A stretch of 64,000 nucleotides of DNA, from assembly GCA_029339505.1 (NCBI GenBank), contig JAQISU010000346.1, forward strand, positions 1,499,501-1,563,500, written 5' to 3'. Below the pieces are notes generated by a model. It was not told the origin of the DNA and ran no database searches. It saw nothing but the letters and a program-made list of their open reading frames with translations. Made by a program: the position numbers and the translations under genes. Below, in pieces: positions 13,540 through 26,811 of this stretch; within the stretch, counting starts at the first letter, position 1; each line of letters begins with the position of its first letter. The DNA is from Unio delphinus (lineage: Eukaryota; Mollusca; Bivalvia; Unionida; Unionidae).

Positions 13540-13653
13540 CTGTCTCACAATTTCGTCCGGAGAACCCAAGAATGCAGGTGCAATGGTATCCGTTGACTTC
13601 ATCAACACAAGATCCGCCATGTTGACATGGAACAACTGCACATTCGTCAATAT
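13540..13653 (-). CDS. EGF exon A6
   Basis: 114 bp, phase 1-1. Protein as in A2 with a silent change before CTC. The acceptor is preceded by aaatacag rather than tatgtacag. Confidence 0.85.
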
Positions 13654-14232
13654 CTGTATTTATATGTTGTTGTTTATTATGTTTGACGTACAAAAATGTG
13701 AAGTGGTCATGTAATGTATATAGTACATGATGGAATTATATACTTATGCAAACATTTTCACTTGTATTGATGCTTGTTTCATGTAACAGGAAATGCATTG
13801 TTATTACGTTTATTTAAATCTTATTCATTATCAGAAGAAATATTAGTTTTAGTGTAATGTAACTCACGCGATATGTATGAGGAATGCCATTGCTTTCATT
13901 GTCCCGTTCCATCTTGAGTATCTTGATTAACATTATTTTGTTGCTAAACTTTTAGTGAGGTAAACGTATGGAGTGTTTTGAAACTATTACGTATATTATC
14001 TTGTATTGAAAATGATAGTTGTCTTAATATACAAAGATAGGTGGAGTAATATAAAAATATCGTTATAAAACCACGCAATCATCATGCAGGTGGGTCCGCT
14101 AAATTCGACGGAACAGGTGTAGGTAAAGGAACTTTCGTTATGATGACAAATTACTCCGTTGATGTAACGTCTACTAGACATTAATTGACATTGATTATAT
14201 TAAAGTAAAATTATCGGTTATTTGCAAGTTAC

Positions 14233-14346
14233 CCGTTTCACAATTTTTTCCGGAAAACCCAGGAACGCAGGTACAAATGTATCCGTTGACTTTGTCAACA
14301 CAAATTCCGCCATGTTGACATGGAGCAACTGCGCATTCGTCTATAT
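14233..14346 (-). CDS. EGF exon B6 (variant)
   Basis: 114 bp, phase 1-1. Reads CQHGGIC, so the serine/threonine of the O-fucose consensus C2x4[S/T]C3 is lost, and ends FSGKNCET. The A-B intron of this unit is shortened by a local deletion after 14184. Confidence 0.85.
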
Positions 14347-15021
14347 CTGAACAGATTTGTTTTGTAAATTATTGTTGACATACAGACATTTTGGTTGGTT
14401 CTGCATTGAATATTGGAAATGATATGTTCCTCTACACTTACGACCATATTTAGCTTGTATTGTTGAAAGATTCATTTAGTAATGAAAAAGATATGTGTTT
14501 CATTCTTTCAGTTGATTTCTTTTTGCACGCCAGAGGAAACATTACTCTGATTACAATTTGTTTTATACGCATTTAAAAGGAATGCAATTGCTTACATTGC
14601 TTTTGTTTATCTAATCTATTTATTTTGTACTACGTGGATTGTGTGTGTAGTTTTGATATAAAACCCGACACATACATTGATGTAATGAGTCCAATAGCAC
14701 AAAAACAGGTGGTGCAAAGCAATCTCGCGGCAGTATGTACCTACCCTGTGACATTTTTATTCATACATAGTCTTAACTCTGAGTTATGTCCTGAAAAAAC
14801 GTGTTTCGTGTTTTGTGTAAAAATGTATTCTAACAAAATGTAATCTTATGAATACAAAATATGTATATTATGTAAAAATGTTTCTCATTTAATTCAAGAA
14901 TAATTAAGGAATAATAACAGCTACAGCTTTTCCGTCACCTTACTGTATAATTGAGGCCATCAGAGAATTACGAACACAAATCCTAGCGTGTAAAACCATA
15001 TAGGATTCTATTGCAATTTAC

Positions 15022-15135
15022 CTGTCTCACAATTCGATCCAATGAAACCAGCAGCACATGTACAGTTGTAACTATTCACTGCATCAACACAAGATCCACC
15101 ATGTTGACACGGAGTACTCGCACATTCGTCAATAT
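15022..15135 (-). CDS. EGF exon C6
   Basis: 114 bp, phase 1-1. Reads [12 protein letters not shown], with CASTPC kept. Confidence 0.85.
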
Positions 15136-16060
15136 CTGAGAAAATATTTTAAAGCACAGATACAACAATATTGTATCAAAAATAAGTTTTAATTAAGTAT
15201 ACCGAAAATATAAACACTTTATGTAATTACCTTAGACTCTCCTGTTCCATTTCCATTTTAAATGTTTCATGATACGTTTATTTAGGTTCATGTTAGATTT
15301 GCTACCAAAGAGTAACTAGAACTGAAAATATTAAGAATGTACGAAGTTGAAGAAACCTCAGTAAATACGATCTGTTGCTACCAAAGCTAATGATGCATTC
15401 ATAAATCTTTGATGTCAAAGTAAAAAACTCTGTATCATCTTTTGGATTTCCACCTACTGAATGGAAATCATGACAAGTGAAAGAAAATAAAGGCTAAATA
15501 TTTGATATATTTTCAAATATTGTCTTATTATATCTGTATCCTTCACACCTATTTATTTCATCGTGTAACACATTTTCGTAATCTTCACCAAACTACGGAA
15601 ACAATGTAATTTGTTATTGCGGGTGATTTATCTTTTGACTTGTATTTTCCGTGAATAATTTTCTTTGTTTATCTTTCAAATACTTACGCTTTCTCTTAAA
15701 TGTGTGGTGGTATTCGTATAATGTGATGGTGGAACCATTTCCCTTGAAGTTTAGGTCGATTTCTGGAGGAATGTGCTTGTTGTAAAAATAATTTTCTTTG
15801 ACATCAATCGATTCCATAATCGAGAGACATAAAATAATTGTTCCGTTTCTGTCACCTATCCAATAAATCCTATTAAAATCCAAACTATGCGAGATCTATA
15901 TGCAATCTATAAACATGACATGAGCCGCCTAAATGTGTAGTTCAAAATAATTCGATTTGGTAATTAATATCAATTTTCAATTGTCATTGGTTAATTCGAT
16001 CATCAACACACTTGATTTCGATTAGTCTGCACTAATATTACACTTGACAACTCAAATTAC

Positions 16061-16174
16061 CTGTCTCGCAATTTCGTCCGGAGAACCCAAGAATGCAGGT
16101 GCAATGGTATCCGTTGACTTCATCAACACAAGATCCGCCATGTTGACATGGAACAACTGCACATTCGTCAATAT
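16061..16174 (-). CDS. EGF exon A7
   Basis: 114 bp, phase 1-1. Only silent differences from A2 (ctgtctcgcaat on the plus strand). Encodes CILGFSGRNC. Confidence 0.85.
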
Positions 16175-16826
16175 CTGTACATATATGTTCTTGTTTATTA
16201 TGTTTGACATACAGAAATGTGAAGTGGTCATGTAATGTATATGGTACATGATGGGATTATATACTTATACAAACATTTTTCACTTGTATTATTCCTTGTT
16301 AAATTGTAACAATAAATGCATTTTTCTTACGTTTATTTAACTCTTATTCATTATCAAAACAATTATTAGTTTTAGTGTAATATAACTCACGCGATATGTA
16401 TGAGGAATACCATTGCGTCATTGTCCCGTTCCATCTTTAGTATCTTGTTTAACATTATTTTGTTGCTAAACGTTTAGTGCGGTAAACGTATGGAAAGTTT
16501 TGAAACTATTACGTATATTATCTTGTATTGAAAATGATAGTTGTCTCAATATACAAAGATAGTTAGAGTAAAATAAAAAATATCGTTATAGAACCACGTA
16601 ATCATCATGCAGGTGGGTTCGCTAAATTCGACGGAACAGGTGTAGGTAAAGGAACTTTCGTGTTGATGACAAGTTACTCCGTTGATGTAAAGTCTACTAG
16701 ACATTAATTAAGGAACAAACATTCTGGGTGCCGAAATATAAGTGTCATTTATCATTGCTTCGTTCGATAGTCATCAAACACTGAGTTGATTATATTGAAA
16801 TAAAATATCGGTGATTTGCAAGTTAC

Positions 16827-16940
16827 CCGTTTGACAATTTTCTCCGGAGAACCCAGGAACGCAGGTACAATTGTATCCGATGACTTTGTCAACACAAGTT
16901 CCGCCATGTTGACATGGAGCAGCTGCACATTCGTCTATAT
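16827..16940 (-). CDS. EGF exon B7
   Basis: 114 bp, phase 1-1. Reads ECAAAPC and VIGYNC (asparagine of VNGYNC changed) and ends FSGENCQT. Confidence 0.85.
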
Positions 16941-17604
16941 CTGAACAGATTTGTTTTGTAAATTATTGTTGACATTCACACAAGTTGGATGTTTCAGCAT
17001 TGTATATCAGAAACGATGTCTTCCTCTACATATACGAACATATTTAACTTGTATTGTTGAAAGATTCATTTAGTAATGAAAATGATATTTGTTTCATTCT
17101 TTCAGGTCATTGCAGTTTCACACCAGAAAAAATTACTTTTATTACAATTTATTTGCTACACATTTAAAAGGATTGCAAATGCTTATATTGCTATTGTTTG
17201 TATAATGTATTTCGATCAACGTGGATTGTGTGTGTAGTTTTGTTATATACCCGATGCAAACATTGATGTAATGAGTCCAATATCGCAATGACAGGTGGTG
17301 CAAAGCAATCTCTCGGCAGTATATACATACTCTGTAACATTCGCATTCATACATAGCATTGACTCTTAGTTATGTCCTGATAAAGCGTGTTTAGTGCTTT
17401 GTGTGAAAATGTATTTGAACAAAATGTAATATTATTAAACAAAAATATATATATATAAATTGTTTCTCAGTTGAATCAAGAAATATTAAGCTATAATAGA
17501 AGGTACTGTTTTTCCGTCACGTTAGGGTATAATTTGAGGCCGTCAGAGAATTACATACACTAATCCTAGCGTGAAAAACCATATAGGATTCTATTTCAAT
17601 GTAC

Positions 17605-17718
17605 CTGTCTCACAATTCGATCCAATGAAACCAGTGACACATGTACAGTGGTAGCGATTAACTGAATCAACACAAGATCCACCATGCTGACATGGTGTAC
17701 TCGCACATTCGTCAATAT
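17605..17718 (-). CDS. EGF exon C7
   Basis: 114 bp, phase 1-1. Reads DSVNRYHC and CVTGFIG, the diverged C form shared with C9. Donor gtacat. CASTPC retained. Confidence 0.85.
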
Positions 17719-18647
17719 CTGAGAAAATATTTTGAAACACAGATACAATAATATTTTATCATAAATAAGTTTTAATGAAGTATACTGAAAATATAAACAA
17801 TTTATGTCATTACCTTAAACTCTCATGTTCAATTTCCATTTTAAATGTGTCATGATACGTTTAATTATGTTCATGTTAGCTTTGCTTCCAAAGAGTAACT
17901 AGAACTGAAAATTTTAAGAATATATTGAAGAAACATCAGTAAATACGATGTGTTCCCCGTTGCTACAAGGGCTAATAATACATTCATAAATTTTTTATGT
18001 CAAAGTATACAAGTAAGTATCATCTTTTGGATGGAATCCTACTGAGTGGAAATCATAACAAGTGAAAGAAAATAAAGGCTAAATATTTAATATATTTTCA
18101 AACATTGTGTTAGTCCAACTTTATCCTTCACACCTAGTTATTTCATCGTGTACCACATTTTCGTAATATTCACCAAACTATGGAAGCAACGTAATTTGTT
18201 ATTGCGGGTGACAATTCTTTTTTGACATGGATTTACCGTGAATTGTTTTCGGTGTTTATCTTTCAAATACCTACGTTTACTCTAAAATGTGTGAGGTATC
18301 CTTATAATGTATTGTTGGTATTGTACCATTTTCCTTGGAGTGTTGGACGATTTCTAGAGGAATGATTTTGTTATAGAAATAGTTTTCACTTAAATGAATG
18401 TATTGCAGAATCGATGGAAATAAAATAATTGTTCCGTTTCTGCCACCTATCCGATACATACTTTTAAAATCCAATCTATGCGAAATTTATATGCAAGCTA
18501 TAATCCTTAGCTGCTTAAAACAGTAGTTCAAAATTATTTGATTTAGAAATAAATATCAAATTTCAATTGTCACTGGTTCATTCGATCATCCTCAAACATG
18601 ATTTCGATTAGTCTGCACTAATATTACAAATTGACTACTCAATTTAC

Positions 18648-18761
18648 CTGTCTCACAATTTCGTCCGGAGAACCCAAGAATGCAGGTACAGTGGTATCCG
18701 TTGACTTCATCAACACAAGATCCACCATGTTGACATGGAACAACTGCACATTCGTCAATAT
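18648..18761 (-). CDS. EGF exon A8
   Basis: 114 bp, phase 1-1. Protein as in A2, with silent changes (His codon CAC; GGT for GGC). Confidence 0.85.
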
Positions 18762-19414
18762 CTGTACATATATGTTCTTGTTTATTATGTTTGACAAACA
18801 GTAATGTGGAGTGGTCATGTAGAGTATATGGAACAAGATGGCATTATATACTTATGCAAATATTTGTCACTTGTATTGGTGCCTGTCACATGTAACAGGA
18901 AATGCATGCTTCTTACGTTTTCTCGATCCTATTCCTTATCAGAACAAATATTAGTTTTATTGTAATGTAACTCACGCGATATGTATGAGAAATGCCATTG
19001 CTTTCATTGTCCCGTTCCATCTTTAGTATCTTGTTTAACATTATTTTGTTGCTAAACGTTTAGTGCGGTAAACATATGGAGTGTTTTGAATCTATTACGT
19101 ATATTATCTTGTATTGAAAATGATAGTTGTCTTAATAAAACAAAGATAGGTAGAGCAATATAAAAAATATCGTTATAAAACCACGTAATCATCATGCAGG
19201 TGGGTCCGCTAAATTCGACGGAACAGGTGTAGGTAAAGGAACTTTCGTTATGATGACAAGTTACTCCATTGTTGTTAGGGCTAATGACATATTCATTTAG
19301 TAACAAACATTATGGGTGCCAAAATATAAGTTTCATTTTTCATTACTTCGTTCGATAATCATCAAGCTCTGAGTTGATTATATTAAAGTAAAATTATCGG
19401 TAATTGCAATGTAC

Positions 19415-19528
19415 CCGTTTGACAATTTTGTCCGGAGAATCCAGGAACGCAGGTACATTTGTATCCGTTGACTTTGTCAACACAAGTTCCGCCATGTTGA
19501 CATGGAGCAACTGCGCATTCGTCTATAT
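19415..19528 (-). CDS. EGF exon B8
   Basis: 114 bp, phase 1-1. Reads GYKCTC, so the N-C-T sequon of most B exons is gone, and ends FSGQNC. Acceptor is tttag; donor is ggtaca. Confidence 0.84.
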
Positions 19529-20200
19529 CTAAACAGATAGATTTTGTTAATTATTGTTGACATACATTTATATTTGTTGGTTCGGCATTGCATACTGGAA
19601 ACAATATTTTCCTCTACTTGTAAGGACATATTTAACATGTATTGTTGAAAGATTCATTTAGTAATGAAAAAATATTTATTTCTTTCTATCAGTTCATTTC
19701 TGTTTCACGCCAGAAAAAAGTACTTTTATTACAATTTATTTTATACGTATTTAAATGGATTGCAATTGCTTACATTCCTATGGTTTATCTAATCTAATTA
19801 TTTTGAACTACGTGGATTGTATGTGTAGTTTTGTTATAAAACCCGACGCATACATTGACTTAATGAGTCCAATAGCGCAAAGACTGGTGGTGCAAGTCAA
19901 TCTCTTGGCTGAATGTACATACTCTGAGACATTCGTATTCATACATAGCCTTGACTCTGAGTTATGTCCTCATGAATCGTGTTTCGTGCTTTGTGTAAAA
20001 ATGTATTCGAACAAAATGTAATATTATGAAACAAAAATGTCTATATTATGTCAAACTGTTTCTCAGTTGAATCAAGAAATATTAAGGTATAATAGCAGGT
20101 ACTGTTTTCCCCTCACCTTACGGTATAATTTGAGGCCATCAGAGAATTATATACAATAATCCTAGCGTGTAAAACCATATAGGATTCTATTGCAATGTAC

Positions 20201-20314
20201 CTGTCTCACAATTCGATCCAATGAAACCAGCAACACATGAACAGTGGTATCGATTAACTCCATCAACACAAGATCCACCATGCTGACATGGTGTACTCGC
20301 ACATTCGTCAATAT
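20201..20314 (-). CDS. EGF exon C8
   Basis: 114 bp, phase 1-1. Reads DGVNRYHC and CSCVAGFIG. Donor gtacat. Confidence 0.84.
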
Positions 20315-21220
20315 CTGAGAAAATATTTTAAAGCACAGATAAAACAATATTGTATCAGAAATAAGTTTTAATGAAGTATACTGAAAATATAAACACTTTA
20401 TGTAATTACCTTAGACTCTCCTGTTCCATTTCCATTTTAAATGTCTCATGATACGTTTATTTATGTTAATGTTAGCTTTGCTACCGAATTGTAACTAGAA
20501 CTGAAAATATTTAAGAATATACGAAGTTGAAGAAACATCATTAAATACGATATGTTGCTACAATAGCTAATGATACATTCAAAAATCTTTGATGTCAAAG
20601 TAAAAATCTTAGTATCATCCTTTGGATTTACTCCTAATGAGTGGAAATCATAAGAAGTGAATGAAAAGAAAGGCCAAATATTTCATATATTTTCAAATAT
20701 TGTGTTATTCCATCTGTATCCTTCACACCTAGTTATTTCATCGTGTAACAAATTTTCGTAATCTTCACCAAACTACGGAAACAAGGCAATTTGTTATTGC
20801 GTGTCACAAGTCTCTTTTGACTTGTATTTACCTTTAATTGTTTTCGATGTTTATTTTTCATATACTTACGTCTTCTCTTAAATGTGTGGTGGCATGGAAC
20901 CATTTCCCTTAGAGTTTAGGTCTATTTCTGGAGGAATGTGTTTGTTATAAAATTAATTTTCATTGATATGAATCTATTGCATAATCGAGTGACATAAAAT
21001 AATTGGTCCGTTTCTGTCACCTATCCGATAAATGCTATTAAAATCCAATCTATGCGAGATTTATTTGCAATCTATTAACATGAGCCGCTTAAATGTGTAG
21101 TTCAAAATTATTCGATTTGGATATTAATATCAATTTTCAATTGTCATTGGTTAATTCGATCATCCGCAAACATGATTTCGATTAGTCTGCACTAATATTA
21201 CACTTGACAACTCAATTTAC

Positions 21221-21343
21221 CTGTCTCACAATTTCGTCCGGAGAACCCAAGAATGCAGGTACAATGGTATCCGTTGACTTCATCAACACAAGATCCGCCA
21301 TGTTGACATGGAACAACTGCGCATTCGTTAATATCCTTAATAT
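21221..21343 (-). CDS. EGF exon A9 with 3-codon insertion
   Basis: 123 bp rather than 114. Nine extra bases at the acceptor side duplicate the start, giving DIKDINEC in place of DIDEC. Frame and all six cysteines are kept. The second DIN still provides the calcium-binding start. Confidence 0.83.
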
Positions 21344-22019
21344 CTGTGCATATATGTTCTTGTTTATTATGTTTGACATATAGAAATTTGAAGTAGTCAT
21401 GTATTGTATATGGTGCATGATGGGATTATATATTATATGGAATAGGATGGTATTATTTACTTATACAAACATTTTTCACTAGTAATGTTGACTGTTACAT
21501 AGAGATGGAAATTCAAGCTTCCTACCTTCTTTCAATCTTATTCCTTATCAGAACAAATATTAGTTTTAGTGTAATGTAACTCACGCGATATGTGTGAGGA
21601 ATGCAATTGCTTTCATTGTCCCGTTACATCTTTGGCATCTTGTTTAACATTATTTTGTTCCTAAAATTTCAATGTGGTAAACGTATGGAGTTCTTTGGAA
21701 GTATTACTTATATTATCTTCTATTGGAAATAATGGTTGTCGTAATAAACAAGGATAGATAGAGCAATAGAAAAAAACGTTATAAAACCACGTAATCATAA
21801 TGCAGGTGGATCCGCGAAATTAGACGGAAGACGTGTAGGTAAAGGAACTTTCGTAATGATGACAAGTTAATCCGTTGTTGGAAGGAAACTGACACATTCG
21901 TTTTGGAGAAATATTCTTAGTGCCGAAATATAAGTGTAATTTGCTACTGCTTCGTTCGAATAGCATCAAACACTGATTTGATTATATTAAAGTAAAATTA
22001 TCGGTGATTTGCAAGTTAC

Positions 22020-22133
22020 CCGTTTGACAATTTTGTCCGGAGAACCCAGGAACGCAGGTACAATTGTATCCGTTGACTTTGTCAACACAAGTTCCACCAT
22101 GTTGACATCGAGGGACTGCACATTCGTCTATAT
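22020..22133 (-). CDS. EGF exon B9
   Basis: 114 bp, phase 1-1. Reads ECAVPRCQHGGTC and FSGQNCQT: the proline before C2 has moved one place earlier and an arginine now precedes the cysteine. Confidence 0.83.
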
Positions 22134-22795
22134 CTGAACATATTTGTTTTGTAAATTATTGTTGACATTCACGCAGGTTGGTTGGTTCAGCATTGTATAT
22201 CAGAAACGATGTCTTCCTCTACATATACGAACATATTTAACTTGTATTGTTGAAAGATTCATTTAGTAATGAAAAAGATATTTGTTTCATTCTTTCAGGT
22301 CATTGCAGTTTCACACCAGAAAAAATTACTTTTATTACAATTTATTTGCTACACATTTAAAAGGATTGCAAATGCTTATATTGCTATTGCTTATATAATG
22401 TATTTTGATCAACGTGGATTGTGTGTGTAGTTTTCTTATATACCCGATGCAAACATTGATGTAATGAGTCCAATATCACAATGACAGGTGGTGCAAAGCA
22501 ATCTCTCGGCAGTATAAACATACTCTGTAATATTCGCATTCATACATAGCATTGACTCTTAGTTATGTCCTGATAAAGCGTGTTTAGTGCTTTGTGTAAA
22601 AATGAATTCGAGCAAAATGTAATATTATGAAACAAAAATATATATATAAATTGTTTCTCAGTTGAATCAAGAAATATCAAGGTATAATAGCAGGTACTGC
22701 TTTTCCGTCACGTTAGGGTATAATTTGAGGCCATCAGAGAATTACATACACTAATCCTAGCGTGAAAAACCATATTGGATTCTATTGCAATCTAC

Positions 22796-22909
22796 CTGTC
22801 TCACAATTCGATCCAATGAAACCAGCGACACATGTACAGTGGTAGCGATTAACTGAATCAACACAAGATCCACCATGCTGACATGGTGTACTCGCACATT
22901 CGTCAATAT
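22796..22909 (-). CDS. EGF exon C9
   Basis: 114 bp, phase 1-1. Reads DSVNRYHC and CTCVAGFIG. Donor gtagat. Confidence 0.84.
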
Positions 22910-23838
22910 CTGAGAAAATATTTTAAAATACAGATAAAACAATATTGTATCAGAAATAAGTTTTAATGAAGTATACTGAAAATATAAACACTTTATGTAA
23001 TTACCTTAGACTCTCCTGTTCCATTTCCATTTTAAATGTGTCATGATACGTTTATTTATGTTAATGTTAGCTTTGCTTCCAAAGAGTAACTAGAACTGAA
23101 AATTTTAAGAATATACGAAGTTGAAGAAACATCAGTAAATACGATATGTTCCCCTTTGCTACAAGATCTAATGATACATTCATAAATCCTTGATGTCAAA
23201 GTATACAAGTCAGTATCATCTTTTGGATGGACACCTACTGAGTGGAAGTCGTAACAAGTGAAAGAAAAAAAAATTTAAATATTTAATATATTTTCTAACA
23301 TTGTGTTATTCTATCTGTATCCTTCACACCTAGTTATTTCATCGTGTAACACATTTTCGCAATCTTCACCAAACTGTGGAAACAATGTAATTTGTTATTG
23401 CGGATGACAATTCTCTTTTGACATATATTTACCGTGAACTGTTTTCGGTTTTTATCTTTCAAATACTTACATTTTCAATTAAATGTGTGGTATTCCCATA
23501 ATGTGATTGTGGTATTGTACCAATTACCATGGAGTTTAGGACGATTTTTGGAGGAATGTTTTTGTTATAAAAATAATTATCATTTAAATGAATGTATGGC
23601 AGAATCGATGGAAATAAAATAATTGTTCCGTTTCATTCACCTATCCGATACCTACTTTTAAAATCCAATCTATGCGAAATTTATATGCACTATAAACCTT
23701 AGCCGTTTAAAACAGTAGTACAAAATTAATCGATTTGGAAATAAATACCTAATTTCAATTGTCATTGGTTCATTCGATCATCCTCAAACATGATTTCGAT
23801 TAGTCTGCACTAATATTACAATTGACAACTCAATTTAC

Positions 23839-23952
23839 CTGTCTCACAATTTCGTCCGGAGAACCCAAGAATGCAGATACAATGGTATCCATTGACTTCA
23901 TCAACACAAGATCCGCCATGTTGACATGGAACAACTGCACATTCATTAATAT
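23839..23952 (-). CDS. EGF exon A10
   Basis: 114 bp, phase 1-1. Starts DINECAVVPC and reads YHCIC (Thr to Ile). It lies in the internally deleted tenth unit, so in the mature message it would directly follow A11. Confidence 0.84.
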
Positions 23953-24202
23953 CTGTACATATATGTTCTTGTTTATAATGTTTGACATACAGAAATTTGA
24001 AGTGGTCATGTATTGTATATGGAACAAATATTAGTTTTAGACTAATGTAACTCACGCGATATGTATGTGGAATGCCATTGCTTTCATTTTCCTGTTGCAT
24101 CTTTGGCATCGTGTTTAAAATTATTTTGTTGCAAAAATTTCAATGTGGTAAACTTATGAATTGCATTGAAGCTATTACATTTTTTTTCTTGTATTGGAAA
24201 TG

Positions 24203-24240
24203 ACCATGATGATATGGAGTACTCGCACATTCGTCAATAT
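24203..24240 (-). pseudogene. Truncated C10 EGF exon remnant
   Basis: Only the 5' third of a C exon survives, after an acceptor: DIDECASTP, then a junction into sequence resembling the A-B intron. A deletion of about 1.25 kb has removed B10 and the rest of C10. There is no matching donor. Confidence 0.8.
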
Positions 24241-25174
24241 CTGAGAAAATATTTTGAAACACAGATACAATAATATTTTATCATAAATAAGTTTTAATTA
24301 AGTATACTGAAAATATAAACACTTTACGTTATTACCTTAGACTCTCATGTTCAATTTCCATTTTAAATGTGTCATGATAAGTTTATTTATGGTCATGTTA
24401 GCTTTGCTTCCAAAGAGTAACTAGAATTGAAAATATTTAGAATATACGAAGTTGAAGAAACATCAGTAAATACGATATGTTCCCCGTTGCTACAAGGGCT
24501 AATGATACATTCATAAATTTTTTATGTCAAAGTATACAAGTAAGTATCATCTTTTGGATGGAATCCTACTGAGTGGAAATCATAACAAGTGAAAGAAAAT
24601 AAAGGCTAAATATTTAGTATATTTTCAAACATTGTGTTAGTCCAACTTTATCCTTCACACCTAGTAATTTCATCGTGTACCACATTTTCGTAATATTCAC
24701 CAAACTATGGAAGCAACGTAATTTGTTATTGCGGGTGACAATTCTTTTTTGACATGGATTTACCGTGAATTGTTTTCGGTGTTTATCTTTCAAATACCTA
24801 CGTTTACTCTAAAATGTGTGAGGTATTCTTATAATGTATTGTTGGTATTGTACCATTTTCCTTGGAGTGTTGGACGATTTCTAGAGGAATGATTTTGTTA
24901 TAGAAATAGTTTTCACTTAAATGAATGTATTGCAGAATCGATGGAAATAAAAAAATTGTTCCGTTTCTGCCACCTATCTGATACATACTTTTAAAATCCA
25001 ATCTATGCGAAATTTATATGCAAGCTATAATCCTTAGCTGCTTAAAACAGTAGTTCAAAATTATTTGATTTAGAAATAAATATCAAATTTCAATTGTCAC
25101 TGGTTCATTCGATCATCCTCAAACATGATTTTGATTAGTCTGCACTAATATTACAAATTGTCAACTCAATTTAC

Positions 25175-25288
25175 CTGTCTCACAATTTCGTCCGGAGAAC
25201 CCAAGAATGCAGGTACAGTGGTATCCGTTGACTTCATCAACACAAGATCCGCCATGTTGACATGGAACAACTGCACATTCGTCAATAT
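25175..25288 (-). CDS. EGF exon A11
   Basis: 114 bp, phase 1-1. Protein as in A2. Closest in flanking sequence to A8. It is the most 5' intact A exon of the gene. Confidence 0.85.
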
Positions 25289-25941
25289 CTGTACATATAT
25301 GTTCTTGTTTATTATGTTTGACAAACAGAAATGTGGAGTGGTCATGTAGAGTTTATGGAACAAGATGGCATTATATACTTATGCAAATATTTGTCACTTG
25401 TATTGGTGCCTGTCACATGTAACAGGAAATGCATGCTTCTTACGTTTTCTCAATCCTATTCCTTATCAGAACAAATATTAGTTTTATTGTAATGTAATTC
25501 ACGCGATATGTATGAGGAATGCCATTGCATTCATTGTCCCGTTCCATCTTTGGTATCTTGTTTAACATTAATTTGTTGGTACAATTTTAGTGCGGTAAAC
25601 GTTTCGAGTGTTTTGAAACTATTACGTATATTATCTTGTATTGAAAATGATAGTTGTCTTAATAAAACAAAGATAGGTAGAGCAATATAAAAAATATCGT
25701 TATAAAACCACGTAATCATCATGCAGGTGGGTCCGCTAAATTCGACGGAACAGGTGTAGGCAAAGAAACTTTCGTTATGATGACAAATTACTCCGTTGTT
25801 GTTAGGGCTAATGACATATTCATTTAGTAACAAACATTATGGGTGCCAAAATATAAGTTTCATTTTTCATTACTTCGTTCGATAATCATCAAGCACTGAG
25901 TTGATTATATTAAAGTAAAATTATCGGTGATTGCAATGTAC

Positions 25942-26055
25942 CCGTTTGACAATTTTGTCCGGAGAACCCAGGAACGCAGGTACATTTGTATCCGTTGACT
26001 TTGTCAACACAAGTTCCGCCACGTTGACATGGAGCAACTGCGCATTCGTCTATAT
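25942..26055 (-). CDS. EGF exon B11
   Basis: 114 bp, phase 1-1. Reads CQRGGTC (His to Arg), GYKCTC and FSGQNC. Flanks resemble B8. Confidence 0.84.
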
Positions 26056-26697
26056 CTGAACAGATAGATTTTGTTAATTATTGTTGACATACATTCATAT
26101 TGGTTGGTTCGGCATTGCATACTGGAAACAATATTTTCCTCTACTTGTACGGACATATTTAACTTGTATTGTTGAAAGATTCATTTAGTAATGAAAAACA
26201 TATTTGTTTTATTCTTTCATTTCATTTCTGTTTCACGCCAGAAAAAAATTACTTTTATTACAATTTATTTTATACGTATTTAAATGGATTGCAATTGCTT
26301 ACATTCCTATTGTTTATCTAATCTATTTTTTTTTTAACTACAACCCATACATTGATTTAATGAGTCCAATAGCGCAAAGACAGGTGGTGCAAATCAATCT
26401 CTCGGCTTTATGTACATACTCTGACACATTCGTATTCATACATAGCCTTGACTCTGGGTTATGTTCTCATGAATCGTTTTTCGTGCTTTGTGTAAAAATG
26501 TATTCGAACAAAATGTAATATTATGAAACAAAAATGTCTATATTATGTCAAACTGTTTCTCAGTTGAATCAAGAAATATTAAGGTATAATAGCAGGTACT
26601 GTTTTTTCGTCACCTTACGGTATAATTTGAGGCCATCAGAGAATTACATACAATAATCCTAGCGTGTAAAACCATATAGGATTCTATTGCAATCTAC

Positions 26698-26811
26698 CTG
26701 TCTCACAATTCGATCCAATGAAACCAGCAACACATGAACAGTGGTATCGATTGACTGAATCAACACAAGATCCACCATGCTGACATGGAGTACTCGCACA
26801 ATCGTCAATAT
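26698..26811 (-). CDS. EGF exon C11 (first intact EGF of gene 1)
   Basis: 114 bp, phase 1-1. Starts [10 protein letters not shown] (Glu to Asp), then DSVNRYHC and CSCVAGFIG. It is the first intact EGF exon downstream of the signal/TSR exon and would be spliced to it. Donor gtagat. Confidence 0.84.

Noticed and set aside
14625..14843. Recurring plus-strand open frame in the B-C intron (also 19755-20021, 26204-26518)
   Set aside because: Opposite strand to the gene, broken in several units, no motif. It persists only because the unit is duplicated.
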